Shown here piece after piece: positions 31,444 to 39,510 of a stretch of DNA of 46,134 nt. The notes below the pieces were generated by a model. The model was not told the DNA's origin. It ran no database searches and was given only the letters and a program-made list of their open reading frames with translations. How positions within the stretch are numbered: position 1 is the stretch's first letter; every line of letters starts with the position of its first letter. Source of the stretch: an uncultured Lachnotalea sp. (GTDB lineage: Bacteria; Bacillota; Clostridia; Lachnospirales; Lachnospiraceae); NCBI GenBank assembly GCA_947066815.1, contig CAMSZT010000027.1, positions 1 to 46,134 of the forward strand, read 5' to 3'. Position numbers and translations under genes: made by a program.

Positions 31444-32535
31444 ATGGCAGACTATTATCTGAAGCTTGAAGACCTGTCTGTCGGCTACGGCGGAAAACCG
31501 CTGCTCGCCGACATCAATATCGAGATCGACAGGGGGGAGATCGTGACCCTGATCGGCCCCAACGGGGCCGGGAAATCCACCATTTTGAAGAGCATTTCCA
31601 GGCAGCTTAAGGTCCTCGGGGGAAAGGTGTTCCTGATGGAGGAGAGCGTCCAGGACCTTTCCTGGCGGGCACTCTCCAAAAAGATGGCCGTGGTTCTGAC
31701 GGAGCGGTTGCGGCCGGAGCTTATGACCTGCCGGGACGTGGTGGCGACGGGCCGTTATCCCTACACGGGGCGGCTGGGAATCCTCTCGGCGGCGGATGAG
31801 CGGAAGGTGGAGGAGGCCATGGAGGCGGTCCACGCCGAAAACCTGGGCGGCCGGGACTTTCAGGCCATCAGCGACGGGCAGCGGCAGCGGGTGCTTCTGG
31901 CCCGGGCCATCTGCCAGGAGCCGGAGATCATTCTTCTGGACGAGCCCACCTCCTTTCTGGACATCCGCCACAAGCTGGAGCTTCTGGCGATCCTCAGGCG
32001 GATGGCCAAGGAGAAGGGTATCACCGTGGTCATGTCCCTCCACGAGATTGACCTGGCGGAAAAGATCTCCGACCGAATCCTGTGCGTGAACGGGGAGGCC
32101 ATCTCCCATTATGGCAGGCCGGAGGAGATTTTCAAAGAGGAGGTCATCCGGGAACTCTACGGCATTGATAACGGGTTTTTCGACCCCTGCTTCGGGAGCA
32201 TCGAGCTTCCAAGGCCCGAGGGGGAGCCGGAGGTCTTCGTGCTCTCCTCCTGCGGGACGGGGATCCCCGTTTACAGACAGCTTCAGAAGGAAAACATTCC
32301 TTTTGCGGCGGGGATCCTCTACACCAACGACGTAGACTACCGGCTGGCGAGGCTTCTGGCCTCGGAGGTCATCGCGGAGGAGCCCTTCCGGGAGATCCGG
32401 CAGGAAACCCTGGAACGCGCTCTTGCGGTCATGAAGCGATGCAGGCGGGTGATCAATGCGGGAGTCACGGTGGGGGCATGCAACCGGAGGATGGGGGAGC
32501 TTGTGAGGGCGGCGGATCTTCCGGAGCAAAGGTGA
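31444..32535 (+). CDS. btuD: Corrinoid ABC transporter ATPase with C-terminal extension
   Basis: Encodes 363 residues. Walker A GPNGAGKS at 38-45, a signature SDGQRQRVLLARAI in place of LSGGQ, and Walker B IILLDEPTSFLD give a FecE/BtuD-type ATPase over residues 1-~250. Residues ~257-363 are an additional domain (VFVLSSCGTGIPVYRQL, GILYTNDVDYRLARLLASE, CRRVINAGVTVGACNR) with an alternating beta-alpha look, absent from ordinary BtuD. Similar tails occur in some corrinoid and iron-complex ATPases as far as I recall; their role is unclear. It is the last gene of the riboswitch operon, and no clear terminator follows. Confidence 0.88.
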   Translation: MADYYLKLEDLSVGYGGKPLLADINIEIDRGEIVTLIGPNGAGKSTILKSISRQLKVLGGKVFLMEESVQDLSWRALSKKMAVVLTERLRPELMTCRDVVATGRYPYTGRLGILSAADERKVEEAMEAVHAENLGGRDFQAISDGQRQRVLLARAICQEPEIILLDEPTSFLDIRHKLELLAILRRMAKEKGITVVMSLHEIDLAEKISDRILCVNGEAISHYGRPEEIFKEEVIRELYGIDNGFFDPCFGSIELPRPEGEPEVFVLSSCGTGIPVYRQLQKENIPFAAGILYTNDVDYRLARLLASEVIAEEPFREIRQETLERALAVMKRCRRVINAGVTVGACNRRMGELVRAADLPEQR

Positions 32536-32587
32536 TGGGTACAATGAGTACTGATAGGGCATAAATGACAAAGTTGGAGACAAACGC

Positions 32588-32617
32588 TTGACACCAAATA
32601 GTTTGACATGATACTAT
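32588..32617 (+). promoter_or_regulatory. Promoter of the BlaI/BlaR1-like operon
   Basis: TTGACA (32588-32593) and TACTAT (32612-32617) are 18 bases apart. TTGACA recurs at 32603-32608, 32656-32661 and 32675-32680. The repeats lie in and after the promoter, where an autoregulating BlaI-type repressor would be expected to bind. Confidence 0.6.
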
Positions 32618-32680
32618 CTTTAATAAGACGTGATACACAATGGTGAGCAGTATATTTGACACAGAAAGGGCTGGTTGACA

Positions 32681-33088
32681 GTGAAGAGACAAAAAAACAA
32701 GAAATGTTCTCTGAGTTCAGGAGAAACGCTGGTCATGAAAGCTATTTGGGATACCGGTAAGGAACTTGGCAGGGACATCACGGTTTCAGAGTTGAGTGAA
32801 GCGCTTTTGCGGGATTATGGGAAGGACTACACCAGGACGGCTGTCGTTTCCTTTTTGGATAAACTGGCCGACAAGGGTTTTGTTGAGAGGTATCGGGAAG
32901 GCCGGTCATCTTATATCCGCCCTTTGCAGGAAGAGGAAGAGTACAAAAGAAAAATGATCCTGGAGAATACCAATTTTTGGTTTCGGGGCAAGGTTTCAAG
33001 CCTGGTGGCGGCGATCGACAGTGAGCAAAAGATCTCAAAAGAAGAGGCGGAAAAAATAAGGAGAATCCTGGATGGCGTGGACCATTAA
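32681..33088 (+). CDS. BlaI/MecI family transcriptional repressor
   Basis: Encodes 135 residues. The winged helix of the BlaI/MecI/CopY family is visible in LSSGETLVMKAIWDTG, ITVSELSEAL, RTAVVSFLDKLADKGFVERYREGRSSYIRPL, followed by a dimerising helical tail. GTG at 32681 with AGAAAGGG ten bases upstream is chosen; an in-frame TTG lies at 32675. The gene overlaps the protease gene by 17 bases. Such repressors are inactivated when the partner membrane protease senses a signal. Targets are probably its own operon and the secreted-protein genes just downstream; a beta-lactamase is not present. Confidence 0.9.
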   Translation: MKRQKNKKCSLSSGETLVMKAIWDTGKELGRDITVSELSEALLRDYGKDYTRTAVVSFLDKLADKGFVERYREGRSSYIRPLQEEEEYKRKMILENTNFWFRGKVSSLVAAIDSEQKISKEEAEKIRRILDGVDH

Positions 33089-34439
33089 GCTGGCCTTTGC
33101 GGTTCTTCTTACTTCTTTGACAGGCAGCATTGTTTTGCTTGTATGGCATTTCATCGGCAAAGGGCTGGAATGGCTGGGATACCCGGACATCCGGTATTCC
33201 CTGTTAAAACTGGTGCTCGTATTTTTTGTACTTCCGATCTGTTATTTAATCTTTACGGGGATTGCACAGGTCTGGCCGGAATGGGATGGCGGAGTACTCT
33301 TTTTACAGACACCGGTCCTTTTGAGAGGATGCAGTATTTTTTGTGCTGTGTGGTTTGCCGGGATCGGGATACTTGGGAGTTGGTATCTGTTGCTGCTTGC
33401 AATGCTCCGAAAACGATATCAGGGAAAAACCATGGAGTGCAGTGAAGAGGAAATCAAGGAATTCCTCTCTGTCCGTGAAATGCTGGGGATCCCGCCCGGT
33501 CAGGTGGAGGTATGGCGCAGCTATGGGATCGTGGTGTCGGGGTTTACGGGCATCATGCATCCAACGGTCATGCTTCCCGTCGAGAAATATTCAGGAGAAG
33601 ACTTAAGGACGATTTTTGTCCATGAGCTGATCCATTACAAGCAGAGGGATATATGGATCAAGCATGCGGTTACGATCATTTTGATCTTTCACTTTTTCAA
33701 TCCGGTCGTCTGGTGGCTGCATTTTTCAATCCGGCGCTGGAGCGAGCATGCCTGTGACAGGAAAGCCTGCGAGTATACGGGCGGGATGGATCCCTATTTT
33801 GACACGATTACGGAAATGGTGACCGATGTGGGCACGGTAAAGGCGTATTTTACCGTGCAGCAGGTGGAAGACGAACATCAATTATTAGAGAGGGTGGCAC
33901 ATATGAAAAAGTTTATCGGATTTCAGAAAAAGTCTCCTGTGGCGGCGGCAGTGGTCTGCGGGGTGCTTGCGGCAGTCAGCTCCGTTACCGTATGCGCTGC
34001 GTCCGCAGGAATGGCAGGGCAGTACAGGAATTTCTATCAGGTGTCAGTGGTGGAAGAAGCAGAGAACATGGACATCACGGAGTTGGAAGAGTTCGAGGAA
34101 GCTCCCGGAACCGGTGCCTCTATAGAAGAAGAGGGGGAGCTTCAGGAAACGGCCCGGTCAGGAGCTATGTTTACATGGACAGTGAGTGGGAACGTATTGA
34201 GAAAGACACCGGAGTTTGACGCAAAGGCGGGCGGGAGTATCAATGTTACTGTTGTGGGGCCGGCGGATAAATATGTGAATGTCGGTATCATAGAGCCGGA
34301 TGGCACAAAGCGGTATGTCCGGGAAAAAGGCGATATATATCATAAGTTTGCATTGGATCAGACAGGGAAGTACCGAGTGTTTGTGGAGAATAAAAATGCA
34401 GGAGCGGTGGATGTGGAGGGGAGTTATATTGTGAGATAG
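33072..34439 (+). CDS. BlaR1/MecR1-like M56 membrane metalloprotease sensor
   Basis: Encodes 455 residues. Hydrophobic segments at about 8-28, 44-64, 86-111 and 198-220 surround the cytoplasmic zinc protease motif FVHELIHYKQRD (His184, Glu185, His188) and WSEHACDRKACEY. A further membrane segment lies at about 290-315. The external C-terminus (~316-455) is not a penicillin-binding domain. It is acidic and then beta-rich (TWTVSGNVLRKTPEFDA, VNVTVVGP-like INVTVVGPADKYVNVGII, GKYRVFVENKNAG), so the signal sensed is not likely a beta-lactam. It forms a pair with the overlapping repressor gene. The ligand is unknown. Confidence 0.85.
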   Translation: MAWTIKLAFAVLLTSLTGSIVLLVWHFIGKGLEWLGYPDIRYSLLKLVLVFFVLPICYLIFTGIAQVWPEWDGGVLFLQTPVLLRGCSIFCAVWFAGIGILGSWYLLLLAMLRKRYQGKTMECSEEEIKEFLSVREMLGIPPGQVEVWRSYGIVVSGFTGIMHPTVMLPVEKYSGEDLRTIFVHELIHYKQRDIWIKHAVTIILIFHFFNPVVWWLHFSIRRWSEHACDRKACEYTGGMDPYFDTITEMVTDVGTVKAYFTVQQVEDEHQLLERVAHMKKFIGFQKKSPVAAAVVCGVLAAVSSVTVCAASAGMAGQYRNFYQVSVVEEAENMDITELEEFEEAPGTGASIEEEGELQETARSGAMFTWTVSGNVLRKTPEFDAKAGGSINVTVVGPADKYVNVGIIEPDGTKRYVREKGDIYHKFALDQTGKYRVFVENKNAGAVDVEGSYIVR

Positions 34440-34540
34440 TACGGGGAAAGGACTTCCTATTTGGGATCCATTTTGTACGGACAGTGCAAATATAAAGTGA
34501 TTAAGCGGCGCTTAATATAAAATGGGATTGTGGCCACAAT
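34440..34540 (+). promoter_or_regulatory. Leader with two palindromes before the small secreted protein
   Basis: ATTAAGC-GGC-GCTTAAT at 34500-34516 and the perfect 14-bp palindrome ATTGTGGCCACAAT at 34527-34540 lie just before the ribosome site. No promoter of good consensus is evident. They could be operators or RNA hairpins. Confidence 0.4.
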
Positions 34541-34581
34541 TCCGGAAAAATCAAATCCAAGGAGGAAAACAGATGAAGAAA

Positions 34582-34603
34582 AAGATGGGGAAAAGATGGG
34601 GAA
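34582..34603 (+). repeat. 11-bp tandem duplication at the start of the secreted-protein gene
   Basis: AAGATGGGGAA occurs twice head to tail (34582-34592, 34593-34603). The ATG at 34573, which has the ideal AAGGAGG site, is thrown out of frame by the second copy and would give only 14 residues. With one copy, it would read MKKKMGKRIMVTL into the signal peptide. Confidence 0.8.
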
Positions 34604-34952
34604 AAGAATTATGGTAACGTTGATGGCGGTTATGCTGCTGATGGCAAGCAGTATGACAGCAATGGCGGCTTACAAAGCAGATCAAAACTCTACCTATTTT
34701 GGCAGTGTTTCGACAAGTGGAACCCAGGCGAGTGCCAATACGAAAAATAAGACGGGAGCGGGCCCTGTATATGTGTCGATCAGGGCACATTATAGAACCT
34801 CAAGCGGTGGTCAGTATTGGTCTGATAGAAAGTCGTCGTCGTCTGCATCAGATTATGTTAATCTCGTAAAAAGTTTTCCCGGAACAGTTATTGGGGCAGA
34901 GTCTGCTCACGGTCCAAATGCCCAGAATATTGCATTTATTATAACAGTGTGA
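34596..34952 (+). CDS. Small secreted beta-rich protein, signal peptide, unknown function
   Basis: Encodes 118 residues from ATG 34596, the first good in-frame start. A clear signal peptide (MGKRIMVTLMAVMLL, cleavage near AMAA-YKA) is followed by a ~95-residue Ser/Thr/Asn/Tyr-rich mature part with one Trp (GGQYWSDRKSSSS) and a hydrophobic end (NIAFIITV). Cysteines are absent. The optimal ribosome site serves an out-of-frame ATG at 34573 because of an 11-bp duplication. The size and composition faintly recall lactococcin 972-type bacteriocins, but I see no decisive motif. It follows the BlaI/BlaR1-like pair and precedes two lipoproteins, so it may be a signal, toxin or sensed product of that system. 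Confidence 0.65.
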   Translation: MGKRIMVTLMAVMLLMASSMTAMAAYKADQNSTYFGSVSTSGTQASANTKNKTGAGPVYVSIRAHYRTSSGGQYWSDRKSSSSASDYVNLVKSFPGTVIGAESAHGPNAQNIAFIITV

Positions 34953-34964
34953 TCGGGAAACGAA

Positions 34965-34988
34965 GGGGCAGGCCATACGGCCTGCCCC
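34965..34988 (+). terminator. Strong hairpin after the small secreted-protein gene
   Basis: GGGGCAGGCC (34965-34974) and GGCCTGCCCC (34979-34988) form a 10-bp GC stem with a 4-base loop, 12 bases after the stop. No clear T-run follows, so it may attenuate or protect the mRNA and let the small gene be expressed more than the lipoproteins. Confidence 0.55.
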
Positions 34989-35052
34989 GGATCGCTTATT
35001 AAATATTGATATATTTTTATGGGATGTAAGCAAGAAGCGGGGGATTGGCCAG

Positions 35053-36594
35053 ATGAAAAAAAGAATGCAGATCTTATGGGTATTCCTGGGGATGATGGTT
35101 TTTCTCGGGGCCTGCGCGTCCGACAGGAAAAGTAAGGCGCAGGATACGGTTTTGGAGAATGGTACGGAAGCTTCTGCAGACAATACGGAAACTGTAAAAC
35201 TGAGATGGGCGCTTTTTGACTGGGCAGGAGACCTTGAGAAATCCCAGGATAACGTGAACAGAGTTTTCGAGGAACAGGGGCTGCCCTTTGCGGTGGAGTT
35301 TGTAAACATATCTGCTGGCAGGGAGGCTGTTTATGATGGAGATTATGGGGCATATGTGAAGGCTTATGTCGATGCGGTAAAAAGTGGAGATTATGACCTT
35401 GCAGGCTGCGGAGGACGGATAGGAGGCTGCTATGACGCCTATGAGATCATGGCAGAGGAGGGACTTCTGCTGCCTCTGGAAGACTGGATGGAAACGGAGG
35501 AAGCCGGGCAGAAATTAAAGGACGCCTATCCGTCTGCGGCCTGGGAAGCGCTGTCCCGGAAAAGCCATATTTATGGCGTGGAGGTTCCGCTCACAGATCT
35601 GCGGTATTACGCAGTCTTTTGTGTAAATTATGCGGATAAATATGATATAGATGTGGATGCGGTCACGTTTCTGGAGATGGACCGTATCCTCCAACAGACA
35701 GCAAAGGGAGAATGGCAGGCAGGGAATCAGGATTTTATCGCGTCGACGGACTGGCCCGCATTCCTGTGGGGAGATTACGAGTGCAGCAGCTGTGAACTGA
35801 TCTGCATTGATACGGCAGAGGATGTGCCGAAGGCCGGCAGCATTCTGGAAACAGAAGCATATCTGTCCCATCTGGAGCGGCTGGAGCGTTGGAGGGAAGA
35901 AGGGCTTTTGAAGCTTGTACCAGACCAGGCGCAGATGCAGAAGGGGAATTTTCTGGTGACCGGGCTATATTCTTACAGTGAGGAAGCGGCTGAAAATGTC
36001 TGCCGGAGCCTTTATGGGATACCGCCGGAGGTACGTCTGGAGGCGGTGGAACTGCCGGAATTTCGTATGGCTTATCTGGGCAGGGGCGAAAAGACGGGAG
36101 TTTTAGCGTCGGGAAGCCATAAAGAGGAAGCAAGAAAAGTACTGGCGGCTGTCTGTTCTGATGAGAAACTTTCCAATGCTCTGATATATGGCGCTGAGGG
36201 GCGGGATTATGAAATAAAAGATGGAAAAGTAATGTTATTGAACGAAAATGAGACAGGACTGTTTGTCAGACAGACCAGCTTTGGAAATCCCTTTCTGACA
36301 ATCCCTGCGGCTTCGGACTCCGAAGCGAGGACGGAAGAGCTGTGGGAGGAGATGGAGGATCTGGAGCCATTGGCCGACATCCGGGTGGTCTACAGCAGTG
36401 AGATGAAAGAAACGATCCTGAAACTGAATTTATTATGGCAGGAATACCAGATATTGAGATTGGAAGGCGGAGCCGGAGATTGGGACCGGACTTTGGAAGA
36501 ACTGAAAAAGGAAGCGGAGCTCCTTGGGATCCGGGAAATCGTGGATGAGATGAACTGCCAGTTTGAAGGCGTTGAGGAAAACGGAGGGCTGTGA
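35053..36594 (+). CDS. Lipoprotein resembling an extracellular solute-binding protein
   Basis: Encodes 513 residues. The signal peptide ends in FLGAC (Cys21). After a short acidic linker, VKLRWALFDWAG, AYVDAVKSGDYDLAGCGG, MAEEGLLLPLEDWMET and YGVEVPLTDLRYYAVFCVN follow the pattern of family 1 (sugar-type) solute-binding proteins. No transporter permease or ATPase lies beside it, so it may sense or present a ligand instead. The ATG at 35053 has a weak upstream site. It lies in the same direction as, and 100 bases after, the small secreted-protein gene, and touches the next lipoprotein gene. Substrate unknown. Confidence 0.7.
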   Translation: MKKRMQILWVFLGMMVFLGACASDRKSKAQDTVLENGTEASADNTETVKLRWALFDWAGDLEKSQDNVNRVFEEQGLPFAVEFVNISAGREAVYDGDYGAYVKAYVDAVKSGDYDLAGCGGRIGGCYDAYEIMAEEGLLLPLEDWMETEEAGQKLKDAYPSAAWEALSRKSHIYGVEVPLTDLRYYAVFCVNYADKYDIDVDAVTFLEMDRILQQTAKGEWQAGNQDFIASTDWPAFLWGDYECSSCELICIDTAEDVPKAGSILETEAYLSHLERLERWREEGLLKLVPDQAQMQKGNFLVTGLYSYSEEAAENVCRSLYGIPPEVRLEAVELPEFRMAYLGRGEKTGVLASGSHKEEARKVLAAVCSDEKLSNALIYGAEGRDYEIKDGKVMLLNENETGLFVRQTSFGNPFLTIPAASDSEARTEELWEEMEDLEPLADIRVVYSSEMKETILKLNLLWQEYQILRLEGGAGDWDRTLEELKKEAELLGIREIVDEMNCQFEGVEENGGL

Positions 36595-37755
36595 ATGAGC
36601 AAAAAGGGAACGGATAAGTACAGAAACAGGATGCTGCTGTTGTGGGCGGTGTTCTGCCTTATCCTGGCGGGATGCGGCGGAAAGGAGGGCGCGGAAACGA
36701 AGCAGGAGCAGTCTGGCGGGAACCGTTCTTCTTACTGGGAGGGAAACCTCTGTTTTTTTGAAGACGGTTTTTTGTATCACGATCCGAACTCGAAGGTGGA
36801 GAGATATTTTGATTATAAGACCAGGGAATATTTTCCTTTATGCGCAGTGCCTTCCTGCCGCCATGATACAATGGACTGTGCGGCGTTCGCCATCAATCAG
36901 AAAGCGATGGTAGTCGGACGCCTTGGTGACAAGTGGTATTATCTGACAATGGATGACATGGAAAGACATACCTTTCACCGCTGTGACCTGGACGGGAACA
37001 ATGACCGCGAGATCGGGGAGTTCTCCCATGACTTGAGTCTTGGTGCGGTCTGCTCTTTTTATGATCATTTCTGCATTTTTACCAGTTGGGATGCGGAGTT
37101 TGACTGGGTCGGGGACCAGGAAGAACAGGTGGGCATGACCAGTGCGATCTACCGCTATGATCTGGATACAGGGACAGAAGAGGTCCTTTGTCCTGAAATC
37201 CGGTATGAAGGAAGCGGCGGCGGAGCCTATGAAGCATATGGGATCCATGAGGGAGGGCTGATCTACACGGAAAAAGGGGAAGACCAGGAAAGTATCTTAA
37301 AGAGGATGGATCTGGAAACAAAGGAGTCGGAAGAACTGCTCCGGGCGGATTTTATCCGAGTGGACGGCCTGGCAGACGGTCTGGCGGCTTTGGGAGTGAG
37401 GGATGGCGGCGTTTATAAATTAATGGAGCTTCATTTGGGATCGAAGACTCTGACAGAGGTCGCTGTGGTTGAAGACAGCGGGAGCATATCCCTCCTTCCC
37501 GGCTTGAAGGTTTATTCCCTTCATAATACGGTATATATGGGGGAGGAAGAGAACTTTCATTTTGAAACCTATCAGTATGGGGAAAAAGGCGATGATAAGC
37601 TTATCCGGGAGGGAGGCTGTGCCGGATATTTTGTGCCTGCCGTCATAAAGGGAGATATCCTGATCGGACATGCCGGTGAGGGGTATGTCCCGGCCTATAT
37701 GGAGAATGAGGATTTCCTGGCCGGAAAGGACAATTGGACAAAGATCGGGGAATAA
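36595..37755 (+). CDS. Lipoprotein with beta-propeller-like repeats
   Basis: Encodes 386 residues. Lipobox LILAGC gives Cys27. The mature part has recurring blade-like units such as YRYDLDTGTEEVLCP, LKRMDLETKESEELL and LMELHLGSKTLTEVAV, which suggest a beta-propeller of TolB-like type. A CAVPSCRHDTMDC stretch near residues 83-95 holds three cysteines. It starts right after the stop of the preceding lipoprotein gene, so the two are probably co-translated and act together at the cell surface. No specific function recognised. Confidence 0.65.
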   Translation: MSKKGTDKYRNRMLLLWAVFCLILAGCGGKEGAETKQEQSGGNRSSYWEGNLCFFEDGFLYHDPNSKVERYFDYKTREYFPLCAVPSCRHDTMDCAAFAINQKAMVVGRLGDKWYYLTMDDMERHTFHRCDLDGNNDREIGEFSHDLSLGAVCSFYDHFCIFTSWDAEFDWVGDQEEQVGMTSAIYRYDLDTGTEEVLCPEIRYEGSGGGAYEAYGIHEGGLIYTEKGEDQESILKRMDLETKESEELLRADFIRVDGLADGLAALGVRDGGVYKLMELHLGSKTLTEVAVVEDSGSISLLPGLKVYSLHNTVYMGEEENFHFETYQYGEKGDDKLIREGGCAGYFVPAVIKGDILIGHAGEGYVPAYMENEDFLAGKDNWTKIGE

Positions 37756-37821
37756 AAAGATTCTGAAATATAACAAAACGGAAATAGTGTGATCGGAGCT
37801 GTTCTTTAGCTGCTGTCATAA

Positions 37822-37879
37822 AAAAACTCCTTTTCGATAAGAATTGTCATATCTGGATTCTTACCCAAAAGGAGTTTTT
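37822..37879. terminator. Bidirectional terminator between convergent operons
   Basis: AAAAACTCCTTTT (37822-37834) and AAAAGGAGTTTTT (37867-37879) form a 13-bp stem with A and T runs on both sides, and GATAAGAAT/ATTCTTA can pair inside the loop. It ends the lipoprotein transcript on the plus strand and the deacylase transcript on the minus strand. Confidence 0.85.
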
Positions 37880-37914
37880 AAGATCAGCTTTTCCGGATCC
37901 GTCGGGCATCTCGG

Positions 37915-39510
37915 TCATCCTCTTCCCCGTCGGAGGATCCGGCCGGCCCGCCTTCCGGTAGGCGTTCCGTCCAGGAGGGCAAGGGTCCCGTCCACGTAGA
38001 CGGAGTGGATCCCCCGGTTTTCCTGAAAGGGATCCTGGTAATCGGCCCGGTCCCCGATGGTCTGCGGATCGAATAAGACCAGGTCCGCGTCCATGCCGTC
38101 CGCGATCAGGCCCTTTCCGGAGAGCCCGTAGCGTTTCGCCGGGAAGTAAGTCATCTTCCGGACAGCCTCCTCCAGGGTGAGGAGCTTCTGCTCCCGGACG
38201 AAACGGCCGAGGATCCGGGGAAAGGTCCCGACGGAGCGGGGGTGGGTCATGGGCATGTATCCCGGCACGTACAGGGAATCGGTGCCGAACATGCACAGGG
38301 GGTCTCCGACCAGGGTATTTACATCCTCCGGCGACATGGAGAAGCAGATATCGTTCACGGCCAGATGATTTTCGGACAGCAGCCGGCAGTAGGCGGAAAA
38401 GGGGGGGAGCCCCCAGGCTTCGGCACATTGGCGGAGGGTCTTTCCCGCGGCCTTCGGGGTCTTCGGGGCGCTTATGACCAAAATCCCGTCATACCCGCAT
38501 TCCAGCAGGTCGTTGTCCCATTCTTCCGTGGGGGAGAATATCCGTTGTTCCAGATCTCTACGGAATCCGGGGTCTTTCAGGTCTTCCAGCAGCCGTTCTG
38601 GTCCGGCCTCCATGCAGGAGGGGGGAAGGGTCGCCGCCAGGGTGGTGGAGCTGGCCGTGTAGGGATAGACGTCGTGGGTCGCCGTGCCGGCTGCGTGGAT
38701 CAGGGCCGTGCTTTCGGCCACCCGCCCCCAGTTGCTCCTGCCGACTGCCTTGTGGTGGGAGATGTTGGCGGTAAGGCCGCTCTCGGCGGCGACCTGCAGG
38801 GTTTCCTTCACGCTTTCGATCAGGCCGTTTCCCTGGTTCCGGATATGGGAGGTGTAGATTCCGCCGAAGGGGGCCGCTGCCAGGCAGAGTTCGGCCAGCT
38901 CTTCTTTGCCGGCAAAGGAGCCGGGGGCATACATCAGTCCGGAGGAGATCCCGAGGGCACCTGCCTCCATGGCTTCCCTGGCCATGGAGACCATGGCGTC
39001 CATCTGGGAGCGGTCCGGAGGTCCCGGCTCCATTCCCATGGCGGCCAGGCGCAGGGAGCCGTGGGCGGCGAAGAGGGCCAGATGGATGCCGGGGCGCAGG
39101 CCCTCCAGCGTGTCCATCAGGGCGCCGACGCAGGTGAAGGCTTCTGCCTCCGGATAGAGGGGCGCTCCCTGGTTTTTATAATAGTCCCGGTAGGCCGGAA
39201 AGCGGGACGCCGAGATGGGTGCGGGGGAGAGCCCGCACTGTCCGGCCAGTTCTGTGGTGATGCCCTGACAGAGCTTGGCGCTGCAGAGGGGCTCCAGGAA
39301 GGCGAAGAGGTCCGTGTGCCCGTGGACGTCGATGAAACCGGGAGCCAGGACGAGCCCGGAGGCGTCGATCACCTTGCGGGCGGAGGGTGTCCCGGCGGCG
39401 CCGGAAGGGGGGACCGCCAGCTTTTTTCCGAGGATCCCCACGTCCATGCGCCTGCGGGGAGCCCCCGTTCCGTCGACAACATCCGCATTTCGGATCAATA
39501 CGTCCAGCAT
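37915..39510 (-). CDS. N-acyl-D-amino-acid deacylase (D-aminoacylase), amidohydrolase
   Basis: Encodes 531 residues from ATG 39510, which overlaps the stop of the upstream gene as TAATG; an in-frame ATG at 39522 has no room for a ribosome site. LVLAPGFIDVHGHTDLFAF is the metal-binding HxH start of the amidohydrolase barrel, GLSPAP and GALGISSGLMYAPG are D-aminoacylase-type, and SHIRNQG, ISHHKAVG and MFGTDSLYVPG supply further metal and catalytic residues (His, His, Asp). The end ADLVLFDPQTI is the usual C-terminal beta domain. It would release D-amino acids from N-acyl forms. The linked membrane genes suggest import of the substrate or export of a product. The exact acyl substrate is not visible. 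Confidence 0.88.
   Translation of the reverse strand: MLDVLIRNADVVDGTGAPRRRMDVGILGKKLAVPPSGAAGTPSARKVIDASGLVLAPGFIDVHGHTDLFAFLEPLCSAKLCQGITTELAGQCGLSPAPISASRFPAYRDYYKNQGAPLYPEAEAFTCVGALMDTLEGLRPGIHLALFAAHGSLRLAAMGMEPGPPDRSQMDAMVSMAREAMEAGALGISSGLMYAPGSFAGKEELAELCLAAAPFGGIYTSHIRNQGNGLIESVKETLQVAAESGLTANISHHKAVGRSNWGRVAESTALIHAAGTATHDVYPYTASSTTLAATLPPSCMEAGPERLLEDLKDPGFRRDLEQRIFSPTEEWDNDLLECGYDGILVISAPKTPKAAGKTLRQCAEAWGLPPFSAYCRLLSENHLAVNDICFSMSPEDVNTLVGDPLCMFGTDSLYVPGYMPMTHPRSVGTFPRILGRFVREQKLLTLEEAVRKMTYFPAKRYGLSGKGLIADGMDADLVLFDPQTIGDRADYQDPFQENRGIHSVYVDGTLALLDGTPTGRRAGRILRRGRG

Noticed and set aside
31252-32583. 443-codon minus-strand frame
   Set aside because: Antisense to the ABC ATPase gene, which has all nucleotide-binding motifs.
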